From: Kluyvera intermedia
GTDB taxonomy: Bacteria; Pseudomonadota; Gammaproteobacteria; Enterobacterales; Enterobacteriaceae
Length of the DNA: 64,000 bases
NCBI RefSeq assembly: GCF_021440345.1
Contig: NZ_JAKCNS010000022.1
Coordinates: 60,569 to 124,568, forward strand
Direction: 5' to 3'
The notes under the pieces were generated by a model. It did not search any database, was not told the origin of the DNA, and worked only from the letters and a program-made list of their open reading frames with translations. Numbering within the stretch: position 1 is the first letter of the stretch; the number at the start of each line of letters is the position of its first letter. This document shows, one piece after another, positions 54,885 through 64,000 of the stretch. Made by a program: the position numbers and the translations under genes.

Positions 54885-56318
54885 ATGACAAAAAAACTCC
54901 ATATTAAAACCTGGGGCTGTCAGATGAACGAATACGATTCATCCAAGATGGCCGATCTGCTGGATGCCACCCACGGCTATCAGCTGACTGAAAATGCCGA
55001 TGAAGCCGACGTGCTGCTGCTGAACACCTGCTCGATTCGCGAGAAGGCGCAGGAAAAAGTATTCCACCAGCTCGGGCGCTGGAAGCTCATTAAGGCCAAA
55101 AGACCGGACGTCATCATCGGCATCGGCGGCTGCGTGGCTTCTCAGGAAGGCAAACTGATCCGCCAGCGCGCCCATTACGTAGACATCATTTTTGGCCCAC
55201 AAACCCTGCACCGCCTGCCGGAAATGATCGACTCCATTCGGGGCATGCGCGATCGCCGTAAGCCCATCATCGACGTCAGCTTCCCGGAAATTGAAAAATT
55301 CGATCGCCTGCCTGAGCCGCGTGCCGATGGCCCGACCGCCTTCGTTTCTATCATGGAAGGCTGCAACAAATACTGTACTTACTGCGTGGTGCCATACACC
55401 CGCGGTGAAGAAGTGAGCCGTCCTTGTGACGACATCCTGTTTGAAATCGCCCAGTTAGCGGCACAGGGTGTGCGCGAAGTAAACCTGCTTGGGCAGAACG
55501 TCAACGCCTGGCGCGGCGAAAACTACGACGGCACCACCGGTTCATTTGCCGAGCTGCTGCGTTTAGTTGCCGCGATTGACGGCATTGACCGCGTGCGTTT
55601 CACCACCAGCCATCCTATCGAGTTTACCGACGATATTATTGAGGTGTATCGCGATACGCCGGAACTGGTCAGCTTCCTGCATCTGCCGATTCAAAGTGGT
55701 GCTGACCGCGTCCTGAATATGATGGGCCGTACGCATACCGCGCTGGAGTATAAATCGATTATCCGCAAGCTGCGTGAAGCGCGCCCGGATATTCAGATTA
55801 GCTCAGACTTTATCGTCGGCTTCCCGGGCGAAACCAGCCAGGACTTTGAGCAGACCATGAAGCTGATTGGTGAGGTTAACTTCGACGTGAGCTTCAGCTT
55901 TATCTTCTCCGCCCGTCCAGGCACGCCAGCGGCCGATATGGTTGACGATGTACCGGAAGAAGATAAGAAACAGCGTCTGTACATTTTGCAGGAGCGTATC
56001 AACCAACAGGCAATGGCCTGGAGCCGCCGGATGCTGGGCACCGTGCAGCGTATTCTGGTTGAAGGCACCTCGCGTAAAAGCATTATGGAGCTGACCGGCC
56101 GAACCGAAAATAACCGCGTGGTGAACTTCGAAGGCACCCCGGATATGATTGGTAAATTCGTCGATGTCGAAATCATGGACGTCTACACCAACTCGCTGCG
56201 TGGCAAACTGGTGCGCACCGAGGAAGAGATGGGTCTGCGCATTGTGGAGTCACCGGAGTCGGTGATTGCCCGAACCCGCAAAGAAAGCGACCTTGGCGTC
56301 GGGATTTATCAGCCTTAA
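54885..56318 (+). CDS. miaB: tRNA-2-methylthio-N6-dimethylallyladenosine synthase MiaB
   Basis: MiaB adds the methylthio group to i6A37 of tRNAs reading UNN codons. The 477-residue protein has the N-terminal methylthiotransferase domain with cysteines in [16 protein letters not shown] and GIGGCVASQ that bind one [4Fe-4S] cluster, the radical SAM motif GCNKYCTYC, and a C-terminal TRAM domain ([11 protein letters not shown] onwards). It depends on flavodoxin for electrons, whose gene fldA is nearby. Confidence 0.97.
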   Translation: MTKKLHIKTWGCQMNEYDSSKMADLLDATHGYQLTENADEADVLLLNTCSIREKAQEKVFHQLGRWKLIKAKRPDVIIGIGGCVASQEGKLIRQRAHYVDIIFGPQTLHRLPEMIDSIRGMRDRRKPIIDVSFPEIEKFDRLPEPRADGPTAFVSIMEGCNKYCTYCVVPYTRGEEVSRPCDDILFEIAQLAAQGVREVNLLGQNVNAWRGENYDGTTGSFAELLRLVAAIDGIDRVRFTTSHPIEFTDDIIEVYRDTPELVSFLHLPIQSGADRVLNMMGRTHTALEYKSIIRKLREARPDIQISSDFIVGFPGETSQDFEQTMKLIGEVNFDVSFSFIFSARPGTPAADMVDDVPEEDKKQRLYILQERINQQAMAWSRRMLGTVQRILVEGTSRKSIMELTGRTENNRVVNFEGTPDMIGKFVDVEIMDVYTNSLRGKLVRTEEEMGLRIVESPESVIARTRKESDLGVGIYQP

Positions 56319-56326
56319 TCCCCATG

Positions 56327-56356
56327 GCCCGTCTACTCTGACGGGCCTTGTATTTC
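56327..56356 (+). terminator. Hairpin after miaB
   Basis: ggcccgt-ctactct-gacgggcc followed by ttgtatttcc; moderate U content, so a partial terminator before ybeZ. Confidence 0.55.
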
Positions 56357-56472
56357 CTTCTGCCATCCCCATATTTATTGCAATGCTTGCGCCTTTTTCT
56401 ATCGGCGTGAATAATTCCTTTATCAGCCGGTAAATGCTTGTCTTCCGGCAACTCACGCATAAGAGGAACAGT

Positions 56473-57519
56473 TTGAACATAGACACTCGCGAAATTACCC
56501 TGGAGCCAGTCGACAATGCCCGTCTGCTGAGCCTGTGTGGCCCGTTTGATGACAATATCAAACAGCTGGAGCGACGACTGGGCATCGAAATCAACCGCCG
56601 CGATAACCATTTCAAACTGACGGGACGCGCTATCTGCGTGACCGCCGCTGCCGACATTCTGCGCAGCCTGTATGTTGATACCGCTCCAATGCGCGGCCAG
56701 ATTCAGGACATTGAGCCTGAGCAGATTCATCTGGCTATCAAAGAAGCGCGCGTGCTGGAACAGAGCGCGGACAGCGTGCCGGAGTACGGCAAGGCTATCA
56801 ATATCAAAACCAAGCGTGGGGTGATTAAACCGCGTACGCCAAACCAGGCGCAGTATATTGCCCATATTCTTGACCACGACATCACTTTCGGCGTGGGCCC
56901 TGCGGGTACCGGTAAGACTTACCTTGCCGTAGCGGCCGCGGTCGATGCCCTGGAACGCCAGGAGATTCGCCGTATTCTGCTGACCCGTCCGGCGGTTGAA
57001 GCCGGTGAAAAGCTCGGCTTCCTGCCAGGCGATCTCAGCCAGAAAGTTGACCCGTATCTGCGCCCGCTGTACGACGCGCTGTTCGAGATGCTCGGCTTTG
57101 AGAAGGTTGAAAAGCTGATGGAGCGCAACGTCATTGAAGTGGCTCCGCTGGCCTATATGCGCGGCCGTACGCTTAACGACGCGTTTATTATTCTTGATGA
57201 GAGCCAGAACACCACCATCGAACAGATGAAGATGTTCCTGACGCGCATTGGCTTTAACTCAAAAGCGGTCATCACCGGTGACATCACCCAGATTGACCTG
57301 CCGCGCAGCACCAAATCTGGCCTCCGCCACGCTATTGAAGTGCTGGCTGAAGTCGATGAAATTAGCTTTAACTTCTTCCACAGCGAAGACGTTGTGCGCC
57401 ACCCGGTGGTTGCCCGTATCGTTAACGCCTATGAGGCGTGGGAAGAAGCCGATCAAAAACGTAAAGCCGAGCAGGCCGCGGAACGTAAACGCGAAGCTCA
57501 GGCGCAGGAGCAGAAATGA
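56473..57519 (+). CDS. ybeZ: PhoH-like ATPase YbeZ
   Basis: YbeZ is a PhoH-family ATPase that works with YbeY and the ribosome in RNA processing. I start at a TTG, giving [12 protein letters not shown] as the N terminus, because it has an aagagga site seven bases upstream and matches E. coli YbeZ; an ATG 13 codons earlier is open but not conserved. The 348-residue product has Walker [14 protein letters not shown] and Walker [11 protein letters not shown], plus a charged C-terminal tail. Confidence 0.95.
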   Translation: MNIDTREITLEPVDNARLLSLCGPFDDNIKQLERRLGIEINRRDNHFKLTGRAICVTAAADILRSLYVDTAPMRGQIQDIEPEQIHLAIKEARVLEQSADSVPEYGKAINIKTKRGVIKPRTPNQAQYIAHILDHDITFGVGPAGTGKTYLAVAAAVDALERQEIRRILLTRPAVEAGEKLGFLPGDLSQKVDPYLRPLYDALFEMLGFEKVEKLMERNVIEVAPLAYMRGRTLNDAFIILDESQNTTIEQMKMFLTRIGFNSKAVITGDITQIDLPRSTKSGLRHAIEVLAEVDEISFNFFHSEDVVRHPVVARIVNAYEAWEEADQKRKAEQAAERKREAQAQEQK

Positions 57520-57983
57520 GTCAGGTGATCCTCGATCTCCAGTTGGCCTGTGAAGACAACACCGGTCTGCCAGAAGAAAGTCAGTTCCAGAAGTGGCTTG
57601 ATGCCGTAGTTCCACAGTTCCAGGAAGAGTCAGAAGTGACCATTCGCCTGGTCGATACGGCGGAAAGTCATGAACTGAACCTCACCTATCGCGGTAAGGA
57701 CAAACCGACCAACGTGCTGTCGTTCCCGTTTGAAGCACCTCCGGGCATTGAGCTACCGCTGCTGGGCGATTTAATCATCTGCCGTCAGGTGGTTGAACAG
57801 GAAGCCGTCGAACAGGACAAGCCGCTGGAGGCCCACTGGGCGCATATGGTCGTCCACGGGAGCCTGCATTTATTGGGCTATGATCATATCGAAGATGAAG
57901 AAGCGGAAGAGATGGAAAGCCTCGAGACAGAGATAATGCTTGCTCTGGGCTATGAGGATCCGTACATTTCCGAGAAAGAATAA
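57516..57983 (+). CDS. ybeY: Endoribonuclease YbeY
   Basis: YbeY is the conserved metallo-RNase needed for 16S rRNA 3' end maturation and ribosome quality control. The 155-residue product (E. coli has the same length) carries the zinc motif [11 protein letters not shown] near residue 114 and the invariant Arg in [18 protein letters not shown]. It overlaps ybeZ by four bases, so the pair is translated together. Confidence 0.97.
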   Translation: MSQVILDLQLACEDNTGLPEESQFQKWLDAVVPQFQEESEVTIRLVDTAESHELNLTYRGKDKPTNVLSFPFEAPPGIELPLLGDLIICRQVVEQEAVEQDKPLEAHWAHMVVHGSLHLLGYDHIEDEEAEEMESLETEIMLALGYEDPYISEKE

Positions 57984-57985
57984 AG

Positions 57986-58012
57986 CATCGGGCTGCGGCC
58001 CGATTCTTTTAC
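57986..58012 (+). terminator. Hairpin between ybeY and ybeX
   Basis: atcgggctgcggcccgat followed by tctttt, three bases after the ybeY stop. It probably attenuates rather than ends transcription, since ybeX and lnt follow. Confidence 0.6.
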
Positions 58013-58081
58013 GTGCCGTCCGGCGCTGAATTTACGCGTGACGAGCGACAATTAAACCAACATGAGAACCCAAACGACGCC

Positions 58082-58960
58082 ATGAGCGACGACAATTCAC
58101 ACAGTAGTGACACAGTAAACAGCAAAAAGGGATTCTTCTCCCTCTTACTCAGCCAGCTTTTCCACGGTGAACCGAAAAACCGTGACGATCTCCTGGCGCT
58201 GATCCGTGATTCCGGGCAGAACGAGCTTATCGATGAAGATACGCGCGATATGCTTGAAGGGGTAATGGATATCGCCGACCAGCGCGTCCGCGATATTATG
58301 ATCCCGCGCTCTCAAATGATCACCCTGAAACGCAACCAGACCCTGGACGAATGTCTCGATGTCATCATTGAGTCCGCCCACTCGCGTTTCCCGGTTATCA
58401 GCGAGGACAAAGATCACATTGAAGGGATTCTGATGGCGAAAGACCTGCTGCCGTTTATGCGCAGCGATTCCGAAGCCTTCAGCATGGATAAAGTGTTACG
58501 CACCGCGGTTGTCGTACCGGAAAGCAAACGGGTTGACCGGATGCTCAAGGAATTCCGCTCCCAGCGCTACCATATGGCCATCGTTATCGATGAGTTTGGC
58601 GGCGTTTCTGGTCTGGTGACGATTGAAGATATTCTTGAACTTATCGTCGGGGAAATTGAAGACGAGTATGACGAAGAGGACGATATCGACTTCCGTCAGC
58701 TCAGCCGTCACACCTGGACTGTGCGCGCGCTGGCGTCGATTGAAGACTTCAACGAGGCGTTCAGCACCCACTTCAGCGATGAAGAGGTCGATACCATCGG
58801 CGGTCTGGTGATGCAGGCCTTCGGGCATCTGCCTGCGCGCGGTGAGACCATCGACATTGATGGTTACCAGTTTAAGGTAGCCATGGCCGATAGCCGTCGT
58901 ATTATTCAGGTTCACGTTAAAATTCCGGACGATTCCCCTCAACCGAAACTGGATGAATAA
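58082..58960 (+). CDS. ybeX: CorC/HlyC-type CBS-domain protein YbeX
   Basis: YbeX (CorC) is a cytoplasmic CBS-pair protein linked to Mg2+/Co2+ efflux and to ribosome metabolism. The start at [17 protein letters not shown] gives 292 residues as in E. coli; the frame is open 23 codons upstream. Two CBS motifs (about 70-185) are followed by a CorC_HlyC domain (about 205-285, [19 protein letters not shown]). The acidic [11 protein letters not shown] segment lies between them. Confidence 0.95.
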   Translation: MSDDNSHSSDTVNSKKGFFSLLLSQLFHGEPKNRDDLLALIRDSGQNELIDEDTRDMLEGVMDIADQRVRDIMIPRSQMITLKRNQTLDECLDVIIESAHSRFPVISEDKDHIEGILMAKDLLPFMRSDSEAFSMDKVLRTAVVVPESKRVDRMLKEFRSQRYHMAIVIDEFGGVSGLVTIEDILELIVGEIEDEYDEEDDIDFRQLSRHTWTVRALASIEDFNEAFSTHFSDEEVDTIGGLVMQAFGHLPARGETIDIDGYQFKVAMADSRRIIQVHVKIPDDSPQPKLDE

Positions 58961-58965
58961 TCTCC

Positions 58966-60504
58966 ATGGCATTTGCCTCACTGCTTGAACGCCAGCGCAT
59001 TCGTCTGCTGCTGGCGCTACTTTTCGGAGCCAGCGGAACGCTGGCTTTTTCTCCTTATGACATCTGGCCGGCGGCGATAGTCTCGCTGCTAGGTTTGCAG
59101 GCGCTGACGCTAAACCGTCGCCCGGTGCAGGCCGCCGCGATTGGTTACGCCTGGGGCTTTGGCCTGTTTGGCAGCGGCATCAACTGGGTTTACGTCAGTA
59201 TCGCGCAATTTGGAGGTATGCCGGGCCCGGTCAACGTGTTCCTCGTGGTCCTGCTGACCGCCTATCTCTCGCTGTATACCGGCCTGTTCGCCGGCATTTT
59301 GTCGCGCCTATGGCCGAAAACCAACTGGCTCCGCGTGGCGATTGCCGCCCCCGTCGTCTGGCAACTCACCGAGTTCCTGCGCGGCTGGGTGCTCACCGGC
59401 TTCCCGTGGCTACAGTTCGGCTATAGCCAGATAGACGGCCCGTTGCAAGGTCTGGCGCCGGTGATGGGCGTCGGGGCGATTAACTTCCTGCTGATGGCGG
59501 TAAGCGGCCTGCTGGCGCTGGCGCTGGTCACTCGCAACTGGCGTCCTCTGGTGGTTGGTGCAGTGTTATTTGCCCTCCCCTTCCCGCTACGCTACATCCA
59601 GTGGTATACGCTACAAACCGATAAAACCACTCAGGTTTCCATGGTACAGGGCGATATTCCACAGGCGCTGAAGTGGGATGAAAATCAGTTGCTCAATACG
59701 CTCAAAGTCTACCTCGATGCTACCGAACAGGTGATGGGCAAGTCTGAGCTTATCATCTGGCCAGAGTCGGCCATTCCCGATCTGGAAATTAACCAGCAGC
59801 GTTTCCTCAGCATGATGGATGATTTACTGCGGGCCAAAAACAGCACGCTAATTACCGGCATCGTTGACTCGCGTCTGAACCAGCAGAACCGTTACGACAC
59901 CTACAACACCATCATTGCGCTGGGTAAAGACAGCCCGTACAGCTATGAGTCACGCAACCGCTATAACAAAAACCATCTGGTGCCGTTTGGCGAGTTTGTC
60001 CCGCTGGAGTCGATTCTGCGTCCGTTAGCGCCGTTCTTTGACCTGCCGATGTCGTCATTCAGCCGTGGGCCTTATGTTCAACCACAGCTTCAGGCGCATA
60101 ACCTGAAGCTGACGGCGGCCATCTGCTACGAGATTATTCTCGGACAGCAGGTGCGCGACAACTTCCGCCCGGACACTAACTTCCTGCTGACTATCTCTAA
60201 CGACGCGTGGTTTGGTAAGTCCATCGGCCCATGGCAGCATTTCCAGATGGCGCGTATGCGTGCGCTGGAGCTGGCTCGCCCGCTGCTGCGTAGCACCAAC
60301 AACGGCATTACCGCCGTGATTGGCCCGCGCGGTGAAATCCAGGCGATGATCCCTCAGTTCACCCGTCAGGTACTGACCGCGAAGGTCACGCCAACCACCG
60401 GTTTAACGCCTTACGCGCGGACCGGTGACTGGACGCTGTGGGCAATTACCGTGCTGTTTGGTTTTGGCGCACTGGTGATGAGCCTGCGTCAGCGCCGCCG
60501 TTAA
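58966..60504 (+). CDS. lnt: Apolipoprotein N-acyltransferase
   Basis: Lnt adds the third acyl chain to lipoproteins at the inner membrane. The 512-residue length equals E. coli. Several N-terminal helices precede a nitrilase-like periplasmic domain with the catalytic triad: WPESAIPD (Glu), [10 protein letters not shown] (Lys) and AICYEIILG (Cys). It lies five bases after ybeX. Confidence 0.97.
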   Translation: MAFASLLERQRIRLLLALLFGASGTLAFSPYDIWPAAIVSLLGLQALTLNRRPVQAAAIGYAWGFGLFGSGINWVYVSIAQFGGMPGPVNVFLVVLLTAYLSLYTGLFAGILSRLWPKTNWLRVAIAAPVVWQLTEFLRGWVLTGFPWLQFGYSQIDGPLQGLAPVMGVGAINFLLMAVSGLLALALVTRNWRPLVVGAVLFALPFPLRYIQWYTLQTDKTTQVSMVQGDIPQALKWDENQLLNTLKVYLDATEQVMGKSELIIWPESAIPDLEINQQRFLSMMDDLLRAKNSTLITGIVDSRLNQQNRYDTYNTIIALGKDSPYSYESRNRYNKNHLVPFGEFVPLESILRPLAPFFDLPMSSFSRGPYVQPQLQAHNLKLTAAICYEIILGQQVRDNFRPDTNFLLTISNDAWFGKSIGPWQHFQMARMRALELARPLLRSTNNGITAVIGPRGEIQAMIPQFTRQVLTAKVTPTTGLTPYARTGDWTLWAITVLFGFGALVMSLRQRRR

Positions 60505-60603
60505 TCTCTTAGCACTCTGGCGCTTGCCCGGCTAAATTCATTCACGTTTGTAGCCGGGTAAGTGCCGCATTTCCCGCATTTACCCTTCTCTGACAATCCG
60601 TTC

Positions 60604-60619
60604 TGGCACGCCACTTGCT
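60604..60619 (+). promoter_or_regulatory. Sigma-54 promoter upstream of gltI
   Basis: tggcacgccacttgct is a full match to TGGCAC-N5-TTGCW, with the GG and GC dinucleotides ten bases apart. It lies in the 398-base lnt-gltI gap, about 284 bases before the gltI start. It would make gltIJKL respond to nitrogen limitation through NtrC. Confidence 0.8.
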
Positions 60620-60686
60620 TAATATAATCAAGAGGCTGCATCACACTGATAAGCGCAACCCGGTTGCACCACAAAAAGACATCGGT

Positions 60687-60703
60687 AGCACCATTATTGT
60701 GCA
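60687..60703 (+). promoter_or_regulatory. NtrC-like binding site
   Basis: agcaccattattgtgca agrees closely with the NtrC dyad TGCACYA-N3-TRGTGCA; a further half site, tgcacca, is at 60665-60671. Both are downstream of the sigma-54 promoter rather than upstream, an arrangement that enhancer sites allow. Confidence 0.6.
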
Positions 60704-60902
60704 AGTGGTGTTTTTTGCCTCAAAGCGGTGCGGCGCACTTCGCAAAAATAAACAATAATGCAGCAAAATCTTTACATTAAGCCAAACTAAATGCTAACAA
60801 ACACACATAACGCTGCTGACGAAAAGTGCAGCCTATAACAACACGACAATCACAATGGGTATCAATGCATCATTGCCGATGCAGAGGATAAAGGAGTTGG
60901 AA

Positions 60903-61826
60903 ATGCAATTACGTAAATTGGCCGCCGCCATGCTGGTTCTGGGTGCGAGCGCAGGTCTGGCACATGCAGAAGACGCAAAACCTGCAGCCGATGCCGCACA
61001 GCAGCAATCGACTCTGGATAAAATCGCGAAAAACGGCGTCATCGTCGTCGGCCATCGTGAATCTTCCGTACCGTTTTCCTATTATGACAACCAGCAAAAA
61101 GTGGTCGGTTATTCTCAGGACTACTCCAACGCCATCGTTGAAGCCGTCAAGAAAAAACTGAACAACCCGAAACTGGATGTGAAGCTGATTCCTATCACTT
61201 CCCAGAACCGTATTCCTCTGTTGCAAAACGGCACCTTCGATTTTGAATGTGGTTCCACCACCAACAACCTCGAACGCCAGAAACAGGCCGCTTTCTCTGA
61301 CACTATCTTCGTAGTCGGTACCCGTCTGTTAGTGAAAAAAGGCGGCGCAATTAAAGACTTCGCGGACCTGAAAGATAAAGCCGTCGTTGTCACCTCCGGT
61401 ACCACCTCAGAAATTCTGCTGCATAAGCTGAACGACGAGCAAAAAATGAATATGCGCATCATCAGCGCCAAAGACCACGGCGACTCCTTCCGTACGCTGG
61501 AAAGCGGTCGTGCGGTGGCCTTTATGATGGATGATGCACTGTTGGCGGGTGAACGTGCGAAAGCCAAGAAACCGGACAACTGGGAGATCGTCGGCAAGCC
61601 GCAGTCCCAGGAAGCCTACGGCTGCATGCTGCGTAAAGATGACCCTGACTTCAAAAAACTGATGGACGATACCATCGCTCAGGCACAGACCTCAGGCGAA
61701 GCGGCGAAGTGGTTTGATAAGTGGTTCAAAAACCCAATTCCACCGAAAAACCTGAATATGAACTTCGAGCTGTCTGAAGAGATGAAAGCGCTGTTCAAAA
61801 CGCCAAATGACAAAGCACTTAACTAA
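60903..61826 (+). CDS. gltI: Glutamate/aspartate periplasmic binding protein GltI
   Basis: GltI captures glutamate and aspartate for the GltJKL transporter. The start at MQLRKLAAAMLVLGAS, after aaggagttgga, gives 307 residues with a signal peptide cleaved after AHA (near residue 22). Binding-protein blocks VGHRESSVPFSYYD, LQNGTFDFECGSTTNN and ISAKDHGDSFRTLESGRAVAFM are visible. An intra-operon terminator follows, which explains higher expression of gltI than of the permease genes. Confidence 0.97.
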   Translation: MQLRKLAAAMLVLGASAGLAHAEDAKPAADAAQQQSTLDKIAKNGVIVVGHRESSVPFSYYDNQQKVVGYSQDYSNAIVEAVKKKLNNPKLDVKLIPITSQNRIPLLQNGTFDFECGSTTNNLERQKQAAFSDTIFVVGTRLLVKKGGAIKDFADLKDKAVVVTSGTTSEILLHKLNDEQKMNMRIISAKDHGDSFRTLESGRAVAFMMDDALLAGERAKAKKPDNWEIVGKPQSQEAYGCMLRKDDPDFKKLMDDTIAQAQTSGEAAKWFDKWFKNPIPPKNLNMNFELSEEMKALFKTPNDKALN

Positions 61827-61980
61827 TTAAAACAACAGGGCGGAATAATCTGCCCTCTCGATTGTAGTTCAGCACGGACAGACTATAAGTCAGGTGGTCG
61901 TTCCCCACCTGGCCTGAATACCGCAAAAACGCTGTTCAACAATCTTCGAGGGTAGCAGGAATCCTGCTACCCTTTTTTTT
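61818..61980 (+). ncRNA. sroC: Likely SroC sRNA (gltI 3' region)
   Basis: In E. coli and Salmonella, the sRNA SroC is cut from the gltIJKL mRNA between gltI and gltJ and sponges GcvB. The corresponding gap here ends in a strong hairpin, gggtagcagga-atcctgctaccc, with eight T residues, which would be the SroC 3' end. Its 5' end is set by processing and is only estimated. Confidence 0.6.
61950..61980 (+). terminator. Terminator between gltI and gltJ
   Basis: Hairpin gggtagcagga/tcctgctaccc followed by eight T residues, 14 bases before gltJ. Partial readthrough must supply gltJKL. Confidence 0.9.
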
Positions 61981-61993
61981 CTGGAGTCCATTT

Positions 61994-62734
61994 ATGTCCA
62001 TAGACTGGAACTGGGGTATCTTTTTACAACAGGCCCCATTCGGCAACACCACCTATCTCGGCTGGCTCTGGAGCGGTTTCCAGGTCACCGTGGCGCTTTC
62101 TATTACCGCATGGATTATCGCTTTCCTCGTCGGTTCACTGTTTGGCATTCTGCGTACCGTGCCCAATCGTTTTTTATCGATGCTTGGCACCTTGTATGTA
62201 GAGCTGTTTCGTAACGTCCCGCTGATCGTGCAGTTCTTTACCTGGTACCTTGTGGTGCCGGAACTGCTGCCGGAAAACCTCGGAATGTGGTTTAAGTCCG
62301 AGCTGGATCCCAACATTCAGTTCTTCCTCTCCTCAATGATCTGTCTGGGTCTGTTCACCGCCGCCCGCGTCTGTGAGCAGGTGCGCGCGGCTATTCAGTC
62401 GCTGCCGCGCGGGCAGAAAAATGCCGCGCTGGCGATGGGCCTAACCCTACCGCAAGCTTACCGCTACGTGCTGCTGCCGAACGCCTACCGCGTCATCGTG
62501 CCGCCAATGACCTCTGAGATGATGAACCTGGTGAAAAACTCGGCCATCGCCTCAACTATTGGTCTGGTCGATATGGCCGCTCAGGCAGGTAAACTGCTGG
62601 ATTACTCCGCGCACGCCTGGGAATCCTTTACGGCGATCACTGTCGCCTACGTATTGATTAACGCCGTAATTATGCTGGTGATGGCGGTGGTGGAACGTAA
62701 AATCCGCCTGCCGGGCAATCTGGGGGGTAAATAA
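61994..62734 (+). CDS. gltJ: Glutamate/aspartate ABC transporter permease GltJ
   Basis: GltJ is one of two inner-membrane permeases of the GltIJKL importer. The 246-residue product has five or so helices and the EAA-type loop ([23 protein letters not shown]) that contacts the ATPase. Ribosome site tctggagtcc precedes the ATG. Its stop overlaps gltK by one base. Confidence 0.96.
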   Translation: MSIDWNWGIFLQQAPFGNTTYLGWLWSGFQVTVALSITAWIIAFLVGSLFGILRTVPNRFLSMLGTLYVELFRNVPLIVQFFTWYLVVPELLPENLGMWFKSELDPNIQFFLSSMICLGLFTAARVCEQVRAAIQSLPRGQKNAALAMGLTLPQAYRYVLLPNAYRVIVPPMTSEMMNLVKNSAIASTIGLVDMAAQAGKLLDYSAHAWESFTAITVAYVLINAVIMLVMAVVERKIRLPGNLGGK

Positions 62735-63408
62735 TGTACGAATTTGACTGGAGTTCTATCGTCCCGTCGATGCCCTACCTGCTGGCAGGTCTGGTTATCA
62801 CGCTCAAAATTACCGTGACGGCAATTATCATTGGTATTGTCTGGGGCACTATCCTTGCGGTAATGCGTCTGTCGACATTCAAACCAATTGCCTGGTTTGC
62901 CAAAGCCTACGTCAACGTCTTCCGCTCTGTGCCGCTGGTAATGGTGCTGCTGTGGTTTTATCTGATTGTGCCGGGTTTTCTGCAAAACGTACTGGGGCTG
63001 TCGCCAAAAAGCGATATCCGCCTGATCTCGGCCATGGTGGCGTTTTCGATGTTTGAGGCCGCCTACTACTCGGAGATTATCCGCGCCGGTATCCAGAGCA
63101 TCTCCCGCGGGCAGTCTAGCGCTGCATTAGCGCTGGGGATGACCCACTGGCAGTCGATGAAGCTCATCATTCTGCCGCAGGCGTTCCGCGCCATGGTGCC
63201 GCTGCTGCTCACCCAGGGCATAGTGCTGTTCCAGGATACGTCGCTGGTGTACGTCCTGAGCCTCGCGGACTTCTTCCGTACCGCCTCAACGATTGGCGAG
63301 CGTGATGGCACCCAGGTGGAAATGATCCTGTTTGCTGGTTTTGTTTACTTTGTGATTAGCCTTAGCGCCTCGCTGCTGGTCAGCTACTTGAAGAAAAGGA
63401 CCGTGTAA
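62734..63408 (+). CDS. gltK: Glutamate/aspartate ABC transporter permease GltK
   Basis: GltK is the second permease. The 224-residue product has five or so helices and the EAA loop [21 protein letters not shown]. It overlaps both gltJ and gltL by one base (TAATG), a compact translationally coupled arrangement. Confidence 0.96.
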   Translation: MYEFDWSSIVPSMPYLLAGLVITLKITVTAIIIGIVWGTILAVMRLSTFKPIAWFAKAYVNVFRSVPLVMVLLWFYLIVPGFLQNVLGLSPKSDIRLISAMVAFSMFEAAYYSEIIRAGIQSISRGQSSAALALGMTHWQSMKLIILPQAFRAMVPLLLTQGIVLFQDTSLVYVLSLADFFRTASTIGERDGTQVEMILFAGFVYFVISLSASLLVSYLKKRTV

Positions 63409-64000
63409 TGATTACCCTGAAAAATGTTTCTAAATGGTATGGCCACTTTCAGGTGCTGACCGACTGCTCCACGGAAGTGAAAAAAGGCGAAGTGGTGGTG
63501 GTGTGCGGGCCGTCTGGTTCCGGCAAATCCACCCTGATCAAAACCGTGAACGGCCTGGAACCAGTCCAGCAGGGTGAGATTCTGGTCAACGGCACCCAGG
63601 TCAACGACAAGAAAACGGATCTCGCTAAGCTGCGTTCTCACGTCGGCATGGTGTTCCAGCATTTCGAACTGTTCCCGCATCTGTCGATTATCGAAAACCT
63701 GACGCTGGCGCAGGTGAAAGTGCTTAAGCGCGATAAAGCCGCCGCCCGTGATAAAGGTTTAAAGCTGCTTGAGCGCGTGGGTCTTTCCGCTCATGCCAAT
63801 AAATTCCCGGCCCAGCTTTCAGGCGGCCAGCAGCAGCGTGTGGCGATTGCCCGTGCGCTGTGTATGGATCCGGTCGCGATGCTGTTTGACGAACCGACTT
63901 CTGCGCTCGATCCTGAGATGATCAACGAAGTGCTGGACGTGATGGTAGAACTGGCCCACGAAGGAATGACGATGATGGTGGTGACTCACGAAATGGGCTT
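63408..64000 (+). CDS. gltL: Glutamate/aspartate ABC transporter ATPase GltL (3' end cut)
   Basis: The ATPase of the importer; 197 codons are in the window and the frame continues past the edge (E. coli GltL has 241). Walker A ([12 protein letters not shown]), the signature [15 protein letters not shown] and Walker B ([15 protein letters not shown]) are all present, as is the H-loop start (VVTHEMGF) at the very end. Confidence 0.96.
   Translation, partial: MITLKNVSKWYGHFQVLTDCSTEVKKGEVVVVCGPSGSGKSTLIKTVNGLEPVQQGEILVNGTQVNDKKTDLAKLRSHVGMVFQHFELFPHLSIIENLTLAQVKVLKRDKAAARDKGLKLLERVGLSAHANKFPAQLSGGQQQRVAIARALCMDPVAMLFDEPTSALDPEMINEVLDVMVELAHEGMTMMVVTHEMG

Overview
The window is a chromosomal backbone segment of an enterobacterium close to Enterobacter, Klebsiella and Citrobacter. 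The gene order (sucA-sdhBADC-gltA, nei, pxp genes, dtpD, phrB, kdpFABCDE, speF-potE, pgm, seqA, fldA-fur, chiPQ, glnS, nagE/nagBACD, asnB, Met-Leu-Gln tRNA operon, ubiF, miaB, ybeZYX-lnt, gltIJKL) matches the E. coli K-12 region near 15-16 min, and most proteins are nearly the K-12 length. I cannot fix the genus from sequence alone. There are no phage genes, transposases, rRNA genes or CRISPR arrays.

Layout. 1-8.4 kb: TCA-cycle genes (sucB start, sucA, succinate dehydrogenase, divergent citrate synthase). 8.4-16.7 kb: nei, a DUF1266 gene, the 5-oxoproline degradation genes pxpABC with ybgI, the dipeptide permease dtpD and the photolyase phrB. 16.9-25.2 kb: ybfA and the high-affinity potassium ATPase kdpFABC with its sensor-regulator kdpDE. 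25.4-30.4 kb: the ornithine/putrescine acid-response unit (leader peptide speFL, speF, potE), with an ERIC repeat in the regulatory leader, then two small accessory genes. 30.5-37.5 kb: pgm, seqA, ybfF, ybfE, fldA, uof-fur, and the chitooligosaccharide porin genes chiP-chiQ. 37.9-48.2 kb: glnS, then the amino-sugar regulon nagE divergent from nagBACD, then asnB. 52.7-53.4 kb: seven tRNA genes. 53.5-64 kb: ubiF, miaB, ybeZ-ybeY-ybeX-lnt and the glutamate/aspartate transporter gltIJKL, with gltL cut by the window edge.

The accessory part that stands out is 48.24-52.52 kb, between asnB and the tRNA operon, where E. coli K-12 has nothing comparable. It holds six genes: a tightly overlapping five-gene operon on the minus strand, ending with a P-type ATPase, and one divergent gene. 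The ATPase has SCA where CPC-type metal ATPases have CPC, and it has an arginine-rich N-terminal motif (P-G-R-x-R-x-R) that recurs at the N termini of two other proteins of the locus. The remaining three proteins are small membrane proteins with glycine-rich hydrophobic segments, one carrying a long Pro/Met/Gln tail and a histidine cluster. This content fits the six-gene fez operons that build ferrosomes, membrane-bounded iron-storage compartments known from Desulfovibrio, Shewanella, Rhodopseudomonas and Clostridioides. I propose it as a candidate enterobacterial ferrosome locus. The assignment rests on motifs and gene content, not on a database search.

Iron recurs elsewhere in the window (fur with its leader uof, flavodoxin fldA, Fe-S rich sdhB), but these are ordinary backbone genes. 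Regulatory sequences that can be read directly include the NagC and CRP sites between nagE and nagB, a ChiX pairing site on chiP, a KdpE-type T-rich site before kdpF, a sigma-54 promoter with an NtrC-like site before gltI, and the tRNA operon promoter.
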